Of a stretch of DNA of 64,000 bases, positions 16,046 through 27,082 are shown piece by piece. Source of the stretch: Lysobacter sp. A03 (GTDB lineage: Bacteria > Pseudomonadota > Gammaproteobacteria > Xanthomonadales > Xanthomonadaceae). Each line of letters starts with the position of its first letter. The stretch's first letter is position 1. Both the position numbers and the translations under genes were made by a program. The stretch spans positions 100,105-164,104 of the forward strand of contig NZ_JXSS01000062.1 of NCBI RefSeq assembly GCF_000855665.1. The letters are read 5' to 3'. The notes beneath the pieces are model-generated. The model had not been told where the DNA came from. It did no database searches and saw nothing but the letters and a program-made list of their open reading frames with translations.

Positions 16046-17947
16046 ATGATCGCAATTACCCTTCCCGACGGCAGTCGCCGTGAATTCGATGCACCCCTGA
16101 GCATTGCCGACGTGGCCGCATCTATCGGCCCGGGCCTGGCCAAGGCCGCGCTGGCTGGCAAGGTGGATGGCGATCTGGTCGATACCAGCTACTGCCTCAC
16201 GGACGACGCCTCGCTGGAAATCGTCACCGACAAGCATCCCGACGCGCTGGAAGTGATCCGCCATTCGACGGCGCACCTGCTCGCCCAGGCAGTGCAGCGG
16301 CTGTTCCCGGGCACCCAGGTCACGATCGGGCCGGTGATCGAGAACGGTTTCTACTACGACTTCGCCTACGAGCGGCCCTTCACGCCCGAAGACCTGCCGG
16401 CGATCGAAGCGGAGATGCACAAGATCGCCAGGGAAGCGCTGCCCGTGACCCGGGACGTGAAGACGCGCCACGATGCGATCCATTTCTTCAACGGCATTGG
16501 CGAGCACTTCAAGGCCGAGATCATCGCCTCGATCCCTGATGGCGAGGACCTCTCCCTTTACACGCAGGGCGAGTTCACCGACCTGTGCCGCGGGCCGCAC
16601 GTCCCCAGCACCGACAAACTGCGCAGTTTCAAGTTGATGAAGGTCGCCGGTGCGTACTGGCGGGGCGACCACAACAACCAGATGCTCACCCGCATCTACG
16701 GCACTGCCTGGCTCAACGACAAGGACCTGAAGGCGCACCTGCTGCAGCTGGAGGAGGCCGAGAAGCGCGACCACCGCAAGATCGGCCGCCAGCAGGACCT
16801 GTTCCACATGCAGGAAGAGGCGCCGGGCCTGGTGTTCTGGCACCCGAAGGGTTGGGCGATCTGGCAGGTGGTGGAGCAGTACATGCGCGGGGTGTATCGC
16901 AACAGCGGCTACGACGAGGTGCGCTGCCCGCAGATTCTCGACGTATCGCTGTGGAAGCAGTCCGGCCACTGGGACAACTACCAGGAGAACATGTTTTTCA
17001 CCGAGTCGGAGAAGCGCACCTACGCGCTGAAGCCGATGAACTGCCCCGGCCACGTCCAGGTCTTCAACCACGGCCTGCACAGCTACCGTGACCTGCCGAT
17101 CCGCTATGGCGAGTTCGGCGCCTGTCACCGCAACGAGCCGTCGGGCGCGCTGCACGGGATTCTCCGCGTCCGGGGTTTCACCCAGGACGATGGCCACGTG
17201 TTCTGCACCGAGGCCCAGATCGAGTCCGAGGTCACGGCGTTCCACCAGCAGGCGATGAAGGTGTACGAGGATTTCGGGTTCACCGACGTGCAGGTCAAGC
17301 TTGCCCTGCGTCCGGAGCCGCGCATGGGCGACAACGAGACCTGGGACAAGGCCGAAGAGGCACTGCGCCTGGCGCTGCGTGCCACCGGGGTGGAGTGGGA
17401 GGAACTGCCCGGCGAGGGTGCCTTCTACGGCCCGAAGGTCGAGTACCACCTGAGCGATGCGATCGGGCGCACCTGGCAGCTGGGGACCATGCAGGTCGAC
17501 TTCATGATGCCCGGCCGTCTTGGCGCGGAATACATTGATGAATCCAGCCAGCGCAAGCATCCCGTGATGCTGCACCGGGCCATCGTAGGCTCGATGGAGC
17601 GCTTCATCGGCATTCTCATCGAGCACCACGCCGGCCACTTTCCGGCCTGGCTGGCGCCCGTACAGGCCGTTGTGGGCAACATCACCGACGCCCAGGCCAG
17701 CTACGCGGCAGAAGTCGCCCAATCCCTTGCGGATCAAGGGTTCCGGGTGGAAAAGGATTTGCGCAACGAGAAAATCGGCCGTAAGATTCGCGAGCACACG
17801 CTTCAGCGCGTGCCGTACCTGCTCGTGGTCGGAGACCGGGAAAAGGAAAACGGCCTGGTCGCGGTGCGCACGCGTGGGGGGGAAGATCTCGGTTCGATGT
17901 CCGTTGCCGAGTTCGCTGCGCGTTTACGTAACGAAGACGCTCGCTGA
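16046..17947 (+). CDS. thrS: Threonyl-tRNA synthetase
   Basis: A 633-residue class II synthetase that charges tRNA-Thr. Domains in order: N-terminal TGS (1-62), the editing/SAD domain (about 65-225, [16 protein letters not shown] and the CRGPHVP segment), the catalytic core (about 240-530, with [10 protein letters not shown] and the class II motif 2 at [15 protein letters not shown]), and an anticodon-binding domain to the end. Length is normal (E. coli 642). It opens the classic thrS-infC-rpmI-rplT-pheST-ihfA cluster. Confidence 0.98.
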   Translation: MIAITLPDGSRREFDAPLSIADVAASIGPGLAKAALAGKVDGDLVDTSYCLTDDASLEIVTDKHPDALEVIRHSTAHLLAQAVQRLFPGTQVTIGPVIENGFYYDFAYERPFTPEDLPAIEAEMHKIAREALPVTRDVKTRHDAIHFFNGIGEHFKAEIIASIPDGEDLSLYTQGEFTDLCRGPHVPSTDKLRSFKLMKVAGAYWRGDHNNQMLTRIYGTAWLNDKDLKAHLLQLEEAEKRDHRKIGRQQDLFHMQEEAPGLVFWHPKGWAIWQVVEQYMRGVYRNSGYDEVRCPQILDVSLWKQSGHWDNYQENMFFTESEKRTYALKPMNCPGHVQVFNHGLHSYRDLPIRYGEFGACHRNEPSGALHGILRVRGFTQDDGHVFCTEAQIESEVTAFHQQAMKVYEDFGFTDVQVKLALRPEPRMGDNETWDKAEEALRLALRATGVEWEELPGEGAFYGPKVEYHLSDAIGRTWQLGTMQVDFMMPGRLGAEYIDESSQRKHPVMLHRAIVGSMERFIGILIEHHAGHFPAWLAPVQAVVGNITDAQASYAAEVAQSLADQGFRVEKDLRNEKIGRKIREHTLQRVPYLLVVGDREKENGLVAVRTRGGEDLGSMSVAEFAARLRNEDAR

Positions 17948-17967
17948 GGCAGCGTAGTCCATACTGT

Positions 17968-17989
17968 TTCAGCCGCAGCTGCGGCTGAA
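17968..17989. repeat. 22-bp perfect palindrome between thrS and infC
   Basis: TTCAGCCGCAG followed by its exact reverse complement. As RNA it would form a 9-bp stem with an AGCU loop ending 11 nt before the infC ribosome-binding site. No T-run follows, so it is not an intrinsic terminator. An RNA-processing or translational-control role is possible. Confidence 0.6.
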
Positions 17990-18012
17990 CGACCCATACC
18001 GGAGATTGCAAC

Positions 18013-18534
18013 ATCAGTACCCCCGACAAGCGGAACCGCAAGAATCAGGAGATCCGCGCGCTGAAAGTGCGCGTGATCGGCAGCGATGGCGAACAGGTCG
18101 GCGTGCTTTCACGCGACGAGGCGCTTGAGCTCGCCCAGGAAGCAGGTCTCGACCTGGTTGAAATCCAGCCGCACGGCGATCCGCCGGTTTGCCGCATCAT
18201 GGATTTCGGCAAGTTCATCTTCGATCTGCAAAAGAAGGCCAATCTGGCCAAGAAGAAGCAAAAGCAGGTCGAGATCAAGGAAATCAAGTTCCGCCCGGTC
18301 ACCGATGAAGGTGACTACCAGATCAAGCTGCGCAACATGCGTCGCTTCCTGGAAGATGGCGACAAGATCAAGGTCAACATCCGTTTCCGTGGCCGCGAGA
18401 TGCGCCACCAGGATCTCGGTCGCCAGATGGCGGACCGGATTGAACTGGATCTGGGTGAGGACATCGTCGTGGAGTCGCGTCCCCGTCTGGAAGGCCGTCA
18501 GATGGTGATGATGATCGCGCCGAAGAAGAAGTGA
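18013..18534 (+). CDS. infC: Translation initiation factor IF-3 (ATC start codon)
   Basis: 173 residues; IF-3 binds the 30S subunit, prevents 50S joining and proofreads the start codon. The start is ATC at 18013, giving the expected N-terminus [20 protein letters not shown] lies 8 nt upstream, and no ATG, GTG or TTG fits the family N-terminus; a GTG at 18067 would remove 18 conserved residues. E. coli infC starts with ATT, and IF-3 represses its own synthesis by rejecting that codon. ATC would work the same way. The N-terminal domain (CRIMDFGKF) and C-terminal domain ([13 protein letters not shown]) are both intact. Confidence 0.95.
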   Translation: MSTPDKRNRKNQEIRALKVRVIGSDGEQVGVLSRDEALELAQEAGLDLVEIQPHGDPPVCRIMDFGKFIFDLQKKANLAKKKQKQVEIKEIKFRPVTDEGDYQIKLRNMRRFLEDGDKIKVNIRFRGREMRHQDLGRQMADRIELDLGEDIVVESRPRLEGRQMVMMIAPKKK

Positions 18535-18589
18535 CCGCGCGCTGCCGCCTGGCAGCCGCACACCCGCACGATGCCTTCCGCCATTTGTG

Positions 18590-18618
18590 TTGCGCACACC
18601 TTGCGCTGCCGGCATAAT
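18590..18618 (+). promoter_or_regulatory. Candidate promoter upstream of rpmI
   Basis: CATAAT (five of six -10 bases) at 18613-18618 with a weak -35, TTGCGC, at 18590-18595, spacing 17 bp. It lies in the 238-bp gap between infC and rpmI. The remaining leader of about 150 nt could hold the L20-binding autoregulatory structure known for rpmI-rplT operons, but none was identified here. Confidence 0.35.
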
Positions 18619-18772
18619 GGGCGGCCCGGTTCGCCGGGGTTGTTGTTTGCAGTTTCAGGACCTGTTGCTGATCCTTTTCGGATCAATGACTTATCGACCG
18701 ATACGGGCAGGACGGAAAGTGTGGCCATGCCACCGCCCATGTCAGTGACATATACCCGAAAGGACCTTCGCA

Positions 18773-18970
18773 ATGCCCAAGATCAAAACCCACCGTGGGG
18801 CGGCCAAGCGTTTTCGCAAGACCGCGTCCGGCAAGTTCAAGTGCGGCCACGCCAACCGTAGCCACATCCTCACCAAGAAGGCGACCAAGCGGAAGCGCAA
18901 CCTGAGGCAGACGAATTACGCCCGCCCGGAAGACGCTGGCCGTATCAATCGCATGCTGCCGTACGCCTGA
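18773..18970 (+). CDS. rpmI: 50S ribosomal protein L35
   Basis: 65 residues, normal for bL35. It shows the conserved [20 protein letters not shown] start and [17 protein letters not shown] (shown in part), and ends near MLPYA. Followed after 13 bp by rplT. Confidence 0.98.
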   Translation: MPKIKTHRGAAKRFRKTASGKFKCGHANRSHILTKKATKRKRNLRQTNYARPEDAGRINRMLPYA

Positions 18971-18983
18971 GGAGGACTGAGAA

Positions 18984-19343
18984 ATGGCACGAGTCAAACG
19001 TGGTGTACAGGCGCGCCGTCGCCACAAGAAGGTGTTGGACCTCGCCAAGGGCTATTACCATGCCCGCCGCAAGGTTTATCGCGTCGCCCATCAGGCCGTC
19101 ATCAAGGCACAGCAGTACGCCTACATCGGCCGCAAGCAGAAGAAGCGCAACTTCCGTTCGTTGTGGATCACCCGCATCAATGCGGCTGCACGCATGAATG
19201 GCATGAGCTACAGCCGCTTCATGAATGGCCTGATGAAGGCCGGCATCACCCTCGATCGCAAGGTGCTGGCGGACATCGCCGTGCACGACGCGGCGGGTTT
19301 TGCCGCGCTCACCGAGAAGGCCAAGGGCGCGCTCGCAGCGTAA
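18984..19343 (+). CDS. rplT: 50S ribosomal protein L20
   Basis: 119 residues, typical bL20: [18 protein letters not shown] at the start, then [19 protein letters not shown] and the C-terminal globular domain with [15 protein letters not shown]20 is an early 23S rRNA assembly protein and in E. coli represses rpmI-rplT translation. GGAGG-type ribosome-binding site present just upstream. Confidence 0.98.
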   Translation: MARVKRGVQARRRHKKVLDLAKGYYHARRKVYRVAHQAVIKAQQYAYIGRKQKKRNFRSLWITRINAAARMNGMSYSRFMNGLMKAGITLDRKVLADIAVHDAAGFAALTEKAKGALAA

Positions 19344-20459
<1,116 letters not shown>

Positions 20460-20475
20460 GCCAGGGATCGATTGA

Positions 20476-22869
20476 ATGAAGTTTTCCGAAAACTGGCTGC
20501 GCCAGCACGTATCCACTACTGCCAGCCACGACGAGCTTGTCGCCACCCTCACCGCGATCGGGCTGGAGGTGGAAGAGGTCACCCGCATCGGCGACTCCCT
20601 CGACAACGTTGTCGTGTCGCGGATCGTATCGGCCGAGAAGCACCCGGAGGCCGACCGCCTGCAGGTGTGCCAGGTCGATGCCGGCAACGGCGAGCTGGTG
20701 CAGATCGTCTGCGGCGCACCCAATGCTCGTGCCGGCCTGTTGGCTCCGTTGGCAAAAGTCGGGGCGGTCCTGCCCGGGGGCATGAAAATCGAGGCGGCCA
20801 GGCTGCGCGGCGTCGAGTCGTTCGGGATGCTGTGTTCGGCCAAGGAGTTGGGCACTGACAGCGATGCGTCCGGCCTGCTGGAACTGCCTGGCACTGCGGC
20901 ACCGGGCACGCCGGTAGCCAAGCTGCTCGGCCTTCCCGATTCCGCGATCGAGATCAAGCTAACCCCCAACCGCGCCGACTGCTACGGCGTTCGTGGCATC
21001 GCCTTCGACGTGGCGGCGGCCGCCGATGCGGACGTGTCGGTGTTGAGCATGGAGCCGGTCACAGCACGTATTGAGGACGCACTGTCGATCGAGCTGGATG
21101 CTGGCGCCGACGCGCCGCGCTACTGCGGCCGCGTGCTGCGCGATATCGATGCCACCGCGACCACCCCGCTGTGGATGGCCGAGCGGCTGCGTCGCAGCGG
21201 TGTGCGCCCGGTATCGCTGCTGGTGGATGTCACCCAGTACGTGATGCTGGAGCTCGGCCAGCCGATGCATGCCTTCGATCGCGATCTGCTGAGCGGTGGC
21301 ACGGTTGGCGTCCGTCGCGCCCGCGCAGGGGAGCGGCTCAAGCTTCTGGATGGTCGCGAGGCCGAGCTCGATCCGCAGTTCCTGCTCGTCACCGATGCCG
21401 ACATGCCGATCGCGCTGGCGGGGATCATGGGCGGGTTTGATGCGCGCGTGACCGAGGCGACTCGCAGCGTGTTCCTCGAGGCCGCACACTTTGCACCCGC
21501 AGCGATCATCGGCCGAAGCCGCAAACTGGGACTGCACACCGATGCCAGCCACCGCTTCGAGCGCGGCGTGGACCCCGAACTTCCGCGCGTCGCCATCGAG
21601 TACGCCACACGGATGATCCTTGATGTCGCCGGCGGTACCGCCGGGCCGGTGGTGGAGGCGGCGCTCCAGGAGCACCTGCCACAGCCACAGCCGATCGTTT
21701 TGCGCCGTGAGCGGCTCTCGCGCGTGCTTGGTATCGAGGTGCCGGATGCGCGGGTCGATCGCATTCTCCGTGCACTGGGCTTGCAGGTGGAAGCGCGAGA
21801 GGAAGGCTGGAAGGTCATCGCTCCCAGTCGGCGCTTCGACATCGCGATCGAGGAGGATCTGATCGAGGAGGTGGCCCGCATCCACGGCTACGACAATATT
21901 CCGACCACGCTGCCGGGCGGGGCGTCGCGACTCGCCGCGCCTAGCGAAACCGTGGTCGAAGGCGGCGATATCCGCCGCCACATGGCCTCGCGCGATTATC
22001 TGGAGGCGATCAACTACGCGTTTGTGGATGGCGACCTGCTCGATTCGTGGACCGCATCGCACGGCGCGGTGGCGATTGCCAATCCCCTCAGCGCCGAGCT
22101 CGGCGTAATGCGCACGATGCTGTTGCCGGGTCTGGTCTCGGCGCTGGCGCGAAATGCCGCGCGACAACAATCCCGGGTCCGCCTGTTCGAGCTCGGCAAT
22201 GTCTTCACTGCGGCGGACGGCGAGGCGCCGCTGCACACCCAGCGCATCGCAGCGGTGGCCTGCGGGGATGCGGCTGTCGAGCAATGGGGCCAGCCGTCGC
22301 GCGAGGTTGGCTTCCACGATCTGCAGGGCGATCTGGAGAGCCTCGCCGCGCTGTCTGACGCGCGCCTGGAATACGAACCCGTCGTCACGCCCTGGGCGCA
22401 CCCCGGGCGCTGTGCCCGTGTCCTCCGTAGAGCCGAGACAGGCGCGTCGACGCCGCTGGGCTGGATAGCCCAGCTGCACCCACGCCTGCTGCAGACCCTG
22501 GAAATCGATGTCGACGTGATCGCCTTCGAGCTGGATCTGGAGTCCTTGCAGGCCCGACCGGTGCCCAAGGCAAGCGTGCGCTCGCGGTATCCGTCGGTGC
22601 GGCGGGATCTGGCATTTGTGCTGCCCGAAGGCGTGCCTTGGGGCGACGTTGCGCGGAGTGTCCGCAAAGCGGCCGGCCCGGTCCTGCGCGATCTGGTCCT
22701 GTTCGATCGCTACCAGGGCAAAGGCGTGGAATCCGGATGCAAGAGTCTTGCTATGGGCTTGATTTTGCAGGAAGAATCCCGCACGCTCATTGAGTCTGAC
22801 GTCGATCGAGTCGTGGCTTCCGTCACGTCTTCCATGCTTTCCGATCACGCAGCAAAGATTCGGGACTGA
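20476..22869 (+). CDS. pheT: Phenylalanyl-tRNA synthetase beta subunit
   Basis: 797 residues (E. coli 795). The N-terminal tRNA-binding EMAP-like domain (about 40-150), B3/B4 editing domain (about 210-380), B5 DNA-binding-like domain, the degenerate class II core and the C-terminal ferredoxin-fold anticodon-binding domain (about 705-797, SRYPSVRRDLAFVL) are all present. It performs editing of Tyr-tRNA-Phe as part of the heterotetramer. Confidence 0.98.
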   Translation: MKFSENWLRQHVSTTASHDELVATLTAIGLEVEEVTRIGDSLDNVVVSRIVSAEKHPEADRLQVCQVDAGNGELVQIVCGAPNARAGLLAPLAKVGAVLPGGMKIEAARLRGVESFGMLCSAKELGTDSDASGLLELPGTAAPGTPVAKLLGLPDSAIEIKLTPNRADCYGVRGIAFDVAAAADADVSVLSMEPVTARIEDALSIELDAGADAPRYCGRVLRDIDATATTPLWMAERLRRSGVRPVSLLVDVTQYVMLELGQPMHAFDRDLLSGGTVGVRRARAGERLKLLDGREAELDPQFLLVTDADMPIALAGIMGGFDARVTEATRSVFLEAAHFAPAAIIGRSRKLGLHTDASHRFERGVDPELPRVAIEYATRMILDVAGGTAGPVVEAALQEHLPQPQPIVLRRERLSRVLGIEVPDARVDRILRALGLQVEAREEGWKVIAPSRRFDIAIEEDLIEEVARIHGYDNIPTTLPGGASRLAAPSETVVEGGDIRRHMASRDYLEAINYAFVDGDLLDSWTASHGAVAIANPLSAELGVMRTMLLPGLVSALARNAARQQSRVRLFELGNVFTAADGEAPLHTQRIAAVACGDAAVEQWGQPSREVGFHDLQGDLESLAALSDARLEYEPVVTPWAHPGRCARVLRRAETGASTPLGWIAQLHPRLLQTLEIDVDVIAFELDLESLQARPVPKASVRSRYPSVRRDLAFVLPEGVPWGDVARSVRKAAGPVLRDLVLFDRYQGKGVESGCKSLAMGLILQEESRTLIESDVDRVVASVTSSMLSDHAAKIRD

Positions 22870-22929
22870 GCCGGTTTTCGGCCTTCAGCAGGCGAACCGG
22901 GCACACAGCAGCAGGGGATGGAGCGGACA

Positions 22930-23232
22930 ATGGCGTTGACCAAGGCTGAAATGGCCGAGCGGTTGTTCGACGAGGTAGGCCTCAACAAGCGTGAGGCCAA
23001 GGAATTCGTCGACGCTTTCTTTGATTCCCTCCGTCAAGCTCTCCAGAGCGGGCGCCAGGTCAAGCTGTCCGGCTTCGGCAACTTCGATCTGCGGCGCAAG
23101 AAGGAGCGGCCGGGACGCAATCCCAAGACCGGTGAGGAGATTCCGATCTCCGCCCGAACTGTCGTTACCTTCCGTCCCGGCCAGAAGTTGAAGGAACGCG
23201 TCGAGTCCTACGCCGGTACTGAAAATGCTTGA
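22930..23232 (+). CDS. ihfA: Integration host factor alpha subunit
   Basis: 100 residues, HU/IHF family: [20 protein letters not shown] at the start, the flexible arm with [14 protein letters not shown] and a final [14 protein letters not shown] bends DNA at specific sites. An ATG at 22918 is in frame, but the ATG at 22930 has a GGAG at proper distance and matches the family N-terminus. The next gene overlaps its end by 8 nt. Location after pheT is conserved in gammaproteobacteria. Confidence 0.97.
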   Translation: MALTKAEMAERLFDEVGLNKREAKEFVDAFFDSLRQALQSGRQVKLSGFGNFDLRRKKERPGRNPKTGEEIPISARTVVTFRPGQKLKERVESYAGTENA

Positions 23233-23581
23233 TCCGGGCAGCAACCGCGAACTTCCGCCGATCCCGGCCAAGCGCTACTTCACCATTGGCGAGGTCAGCG
23301 AGCTGTGCGACGTCAAGCCCCACGTGCTGCGCTACTGGGAAACCGAGTTTCCTTCGCTCAAGCCGGTCAAGCGGCGCGGCAACCGGCGTTATTACCAGCG
23401 CCATGAAGTGCTGATGATCCGCCAGATCCGCGGCCTGCTCTACGAGCAGGGCTACACGATCGGTGGTGCACGCCTGCGGCTGGAAGGCGAGGAGGCCAAG
23501 GACGAATCAGCGCTGAGCACGCAGATCATCCGGCAGGTTCGGATGGAACTGGAGGAAGTGCTGCAGATGCTGCGCCGGTGA
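23225..23581 (+). CDS. MerR-family transcriptional regulator
   Basis: 118 residues: an N-terminal winged helix-turn-helix ([22 protein letters not shown], partly quoted, about 17-85) and a short C-terminal helix (about 95-118). It lacks a large effector domain and metal-binding Cys residues. A small MerR-like gene directly after ihfA is a conserved arrangement in pseudomonads and xanthomonads. Its target is unknown. The start overlaps ihfA by 8 nt. Confidence 0.9.
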   Translation: MLDPGSNRELPPIPAKRYFTIGEVSELCDVKPHVLRYWETEFPSLKPVKRRGNRRYYQRHEVLMIRQIRGLLYEQGYTIGGARLRLEGEEAKDESALSTQIIRQVRMELEEVLQMLRR

Positions 23582-23633
23582 TACGGCGCACCGCAGTAGC
23601 CCGCGCAGGACTCGCGATTTATTGATTTTCAGC

Positions 23634-23639
23634 TATACT
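23634..23639 (+). promoter_or_regulatory. Candidate -10 element of tRNA-Pro
   Basis: TATACT (five of six consensus bases) ends 37 nt upstream of the mature tRNA, in an AT-rich patch between the MerR gene and the tRNA. No good -35 was found at 16-18 bp. Confidence 0.35.
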
Positions 23640-23674
23640 CTTGCGTCGCCGGAACCGCGGCGGACAGCAATATC

Positions 23675-23753
<79 letters not shown>

Positions 23754-23771
23754 ATTCCTGTGATTTGCCAA

Positions 23772-23804
23772 AATGCCTGCGGAGATTCCGCGGGCATTAT
23801 TTTT
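23772..23804 (+). terminator. Intrinsic terminator of tRNA-Pro
   Basis: AATGCCTGCGG (23772-23782) pairs with CCGCGGGCATT (23788-23798) with one T-G wobble around a 5-nt loop, followed by ATTTTT. Confidence 0.8.
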
Positions 23805-23843
23805 GCGCAATTGGACGGCGCGGCCCCGCCGGGCCAAGCAGGC

Positions 23844-25766
23844 TCAGATCGCCGCGGTGCGTGGCGGCGCGCTGTCGATGTCGTGCCAGCGCTGGACAAT
23901 CGCAGCGCCGATGCCCGCGACGTCCAGACCTGCCTCGGCCAGGAGTTCCTCGCGACTTCCGTGCGGCTGGAAGGCATCCGGCAGGCCCAGGTGCAACATC
24001 GATACAGTGAGGCCCTCTGCCGCCAGCAGCTCGGCGACACCGCTGCCGGCGCCTCCGGCCACAACGTTGTCTTCCAAGGTGACGAACCCTTCGTGATCGG
24101 CGGCAAGCTGCAGGATGAGCGCCCGATCAAGTGGCTTGACGAAGCGCATGTTGACCACGGTGAGCCCCAATGCCTCGCCGATCTGTTCCGCTGCGGGCAG
24201 CAGAGAGCCGAAGGCGAGCAGGGCGATACGCGAGCCGCGCCGGCGCAACTGGGCCTTGCCGATTTGCAGGACATCAAGCGTCGACTGCACGGCAACGCCC
24301 GGACCGCTGCCGCGGGGATAGCGAACGGCAGCAGGGCCATTGAAGCGGAAGCCTGTGGACAGCATCTGGCGACACTCGTTCTCGTCCGCCGGCGCCATCA
24401 CCACCATATTGGGCACGCAGCGCAGGTAGCTCAGGTCGAGGTTGCCCGCGTGGGTTGCCCCGTCCGGTCCCACCACACCACCGCGGTCGATCGCAAACAG
24501 CACGTCCAGCTCCTGCAGCGCCACGTCATGGACCAGCTGGTCGTAGCCGCGCTGAAGGAAAGTCGAGTAGATCGCGACCACGGGCTTGGCGCCCTCGCAG
24601 GCCATTCCGGCCGCCAGGGTGACGGCGTGCTGCTCGGCGATGGCGACATCGAAATAGCGCTGCGGATACTCCTTGCTGAAACGCACCAGGCCAGAGCCTT
24701 CGCGCATCGCCGGGGTAATACCCATCAGCTTGTCGTTGGCGGCGGCCATGTCGCAGATCCAGTCGCCGAAGACGTCGGTGTAGGTCACCTTCTTCGCGCC
24801 GGTCTTGCTGACCATTCCGAGCTCGGGATTGAACGGACCGACCGCGTGATAGCCGATCTGGTCGCCTTCGGCGCGCTCGTAGCCCTTGCCCTTGGTGGTG
24901 ATGATGTGGAGCAGCTGCGGGCCCTTCATCCCCTGCAGGGTCTTCATGATGCCAACCAGGGCTTCCATGTCGTGGCCATCGATCGGGCCGGTGTAGTGGA
25001 AACCGAGCTCCTCGAACATGGTCGAGGGGACGAACATTCCCTTCCACTGCTCTTCCCAGCGTTTGACGAACTTCGCCGCCGGCCGGTTCTTGTCGCCAAG
25101 CAGCTTCTTGCCGCCTTCGCGGAGCGCATTGAGGGTGCGGCTGCCGGTCAACCGTCCGAGCATGCGGGTCACACCGCCGACGTTTTCGGAGATCGACATC
25201 TGGTTGTCGTTGAGGATGACCAGCAGATTGGGCTCGACGCCGTCCGGGTCATCGCCCATGCCGCCGCCGTGCGCCAGCGCCTCGAAGGCCATGCCGCCGG
25301 TGATCGCGCCATCCCCGATGACGGCGACCACCTTGCGCTCATCGCCGGCGCGCTGGAGGGCAAGAGCCATGCCCAGGGCGGCCGAGATGCTGGTCGAGCT
25401 GTGGCCGACGCCGAAGGTATCGAATTCCGATTCGCCGCGCTTGGGGAAAGGCGATACGCCGTCCTTCTGCTTGACGGTCTGGATCACGTCGCGACGGCCG
25501 GTAAGGATCTTGTGCGGATAGGTCTGGTGACCCACGTCCCAGACCAACCTGTCGGTGGGCGTGTCGTAGAGCCAGTGCAACGCCACCGTCAGCTCGATCA
25601 CGCCCAGGCCCGCGCCAAAGTGTCCCCCGGACTGCGCGACCTGCTCGATCAGGTACGCCCGCAGCTCATCGGCGATGGCTGGTAGCTCCTCCACCGGGAA
25701 CTGGCGCAGGTCGGCGGGCACCTGGATGCGCGAGAGACGGGGGTAGCGTTGCGGATCGATCATCAA
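23844..25766 (-). CDS. dxs: 1-deoxy-D-xylulose-5-phosphate synthase
   Basis: 640 residues (E. coli 620). A thiamin-diphosphate enzyme condensing pyruvate with glyceraldehyde 3-phosphate, first step of the MEP isoprenoid pathway. It contains [12 protein letters not shown], the ThDP-binding [14 protein letters not shown] and, in the second half, the transketolase pyrimidine and C-terminal domains ([26 protein letters not shown]). Convergent with the tRNA-Pro unit. Another MEP gene, ispG, lies at the right end of the window. Confidence 0.98.
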   Translation of the reverse strand: MMIDPQRYPRLSRIQVPADLRQFPVEELPAIADELRAYLIEQVAQSGGHFGAGLGVIELTVALHWLYDTPTDRLVWDVGHQTYPHKILTGRRDVIQTVKQKDGVSPFPKRGESEFDTFGVGHSSTSISAALGMALALQRAGDERKVVAVIGDGAITGGMAFEALAHGGGMGDDPDGVEPNLLVILNDNQMSISENVGGVTRMLGRLTGSRTLNALREGGKKLLGDKNRPAAKFVKRWEEQWKGMFVPSTMFEELGFHYTGPIDGHDMEALVGIMKTLQGMKGPQLLHIITTKGKGYERAEGDQIGYHAVGPFNPELGMVSKTGAKKVTYTDVFGDWICDMAAANDKLMGITPAMREGSGLVRFSKEYPQRYFDVAIAEQHAVTLAAGMACEGAKPVVAIYSTFLQRGYDQLVHDVALQELDVLFAIDRGGVVGPDGATHAGNLDLSYLRCVPNMVVMAPADENECRQMLSTGFRFNGPAAVRYPRGSGPGVAVQSTLDVLQIGKAQLRRRGSRIALLAFGSLLPAAEQIGEALGLTVVNMRFVKPLDRALILQLAADHEGFVTLEDNVVAGGAGSGVAELLAAEGLTVSMLHLGLPDAFQPHGSREELLAEAGLDVAGIGAAIVQRWHDIDSAPPRTAAI

Positions 25767-25849
25767 TACGGTGTCGGACGGTGGTACGCCATTGTCCCGC
25801 TCGGGTCGCGGCGGGGCAAGGCGAGCCGGCGCAGCGCTGCCGGAGGAGT

Positions 25850-26992
25850 TCAGCGGCCGCGGAAGCGACCAAACAGCCCGGTGGGCTTGCGCGGCTCGGG
25901 TTCGGGTTCCGGTGGCCGCTCAACTTCGGCGAAGCCGGTCGCCAGGTTGGCATTGACGAAATCGGTGACGTCAGCGACCGCGACGCCACTCGCCTCAGCA
26001 ATCTCGTCCAATGTCGCCGCCCCCTTCATCATCACCGTTGCGATGCGGAAGTGGCGGGGGAATTCACGTTCGGTTTGCGGCCACTTCAGCATCAGGAAGC
26101 GCGCTTGTGGGTCAAAGCCGGGGAGGAGCTTTCCGCCCCCGGACATGAGGCCACCAAACCAGAGCAGGCGCGACAGCGGTTGTGCAGAGCCAAGCCCTGC
26201 CACCGATTTCTCCCACTCGGCAATGCTGGTGAAATCCGCAGCGTCCGCATCGGTGGTGACGTGCGCGCCCAACGGCTTCAAGGTTGCCGGTCCGAAATAC
26301 TCGCGCCGGCCCAGGTCGAGCAGCAGCTTGAGTCCCTCTCGCTCGAAACCGACCTGACCGGTAATACGGCCGGATGCCAGCCATTCGGTGAGCGTTCGCG
26401 GTTCGACTGGCGCCGGTACAGGTTCCACCGACGGAGTGTGCAGCGTCGGATTGGTGGCCGCCGGCATGATCGCCGCGGACGTCGCGCTGGCCGGTTCTGA
26501 TGGGTCGTTGAGCTCATTCGTCACAACCCGGTCAGCGCCGAGCCCGGCGCGTGGACTGGTTTCTTCGTCGGCGGGAACCTGCCGTTCTTTGGGCAGCTGA
26601 TCGTGCGGCTGCGGCGCAGGGCTCAGACCGCTGGGCACAGGTTCGGAATGATCGACGGCGCCGTTGACCGGGATGACTTCAGGCGCCAGCTCCAAGAGAA
26701 GTCGCTGCACCGATGCCGCATCGAAGGGTTGCGCAAGGCGATAGTCGGCCTGTGTACGAGGCGCGGAAGTCAGCCCGATGACCGTCTTGCCCGCCGCGTG
26801 CAGGCGTAGCCAGCTCATTGGCCCGTACATGCTGTCCATATCGACGATCATATGGTCAGCGGTGTCGTCGGCCAGCAACTTCCACGCTCCAGCCAACTGG
26901 GAGTTTGCGATGGAAAAAGCGACCTTGAGGGACGCTTCAGTGGCCGGGTCCATGCCGGTCAGGCCGAGTGTGAGGGCCATTGTCGAGTCCAT
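25850..26992 (-). CDS. Hypothetical protein with a receiver-like N-terminus
   Basis: 380 residues, not assigned to a named family. Residues about 5-100 look like a degenerate response-regulator or pseudo-receiver fold (alternating hydrophobic strands, [10 protein letters not shown] at the position of the phosphorylation strand). A Pro/Ala/Thr-rich linker follows (about 110-195). The C-terminal region (about 200-355) has a Trp-containing segment and a possible winged-helix end ([20 protein letters not shown]). The tail is rich in Pro, Glu and Arg. Upstream of dxs by 83 bp, same direction. No signal peptide. Confidence 0.7.
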   Translation of the reverse strand: MDSTMALTLGLTGMDPATEASLKVAFSIANSQLAGAWKLLADDTADHMIVDMDSMYGPMSWLRLHAAGKTVIGLTSAPRTQADYRLAQPFDAASVQRLLLELAPEVIPVNGAVDHSEPVPSGLSPAPQPHDQLPKERQVPADEETSPRAGLGADRVVTNELNDPSEPASATSAAIMPAATNPTLHTPSVEPVPAPVEPRTLTEWLASGRITGQVGFEREGLKLLLDLGRREYFGPATLKPLGAHVTTDADAADFTSIAEWEKSVAGLGSAQPLSRLLWFGGLMSGGGKLLPGFDPQARFLMLKWPQTEREFPRHFRIATVMMKGAATLDEIAEASGVAVADVTDFVNANLATGFAEVERPPEPEPEPRKPTGLFGRFRGR

Positions 26993-27082
26993 GTCTTAAC
27001 AATCGCCCAGTGTCGCGGAGCGTGCTACGGGCGTCAATGAAGGGGCGTGCGCGCTGTGGACGACACAGCAACGACCACGCGT

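Noticed and set aside
15767..17797. 676-codon leftward open frame opposite thrS
   Set aside because: It is the complement of thrS, which is strongly conserved. The predicted protein has no recognisable domain.
23760..25685. 641-codon rightward open frame opposite dxs
   Set aside because: Complement of dxs without its own conserved motifs. Its start also overlaps the tRNA-Pro terminator.
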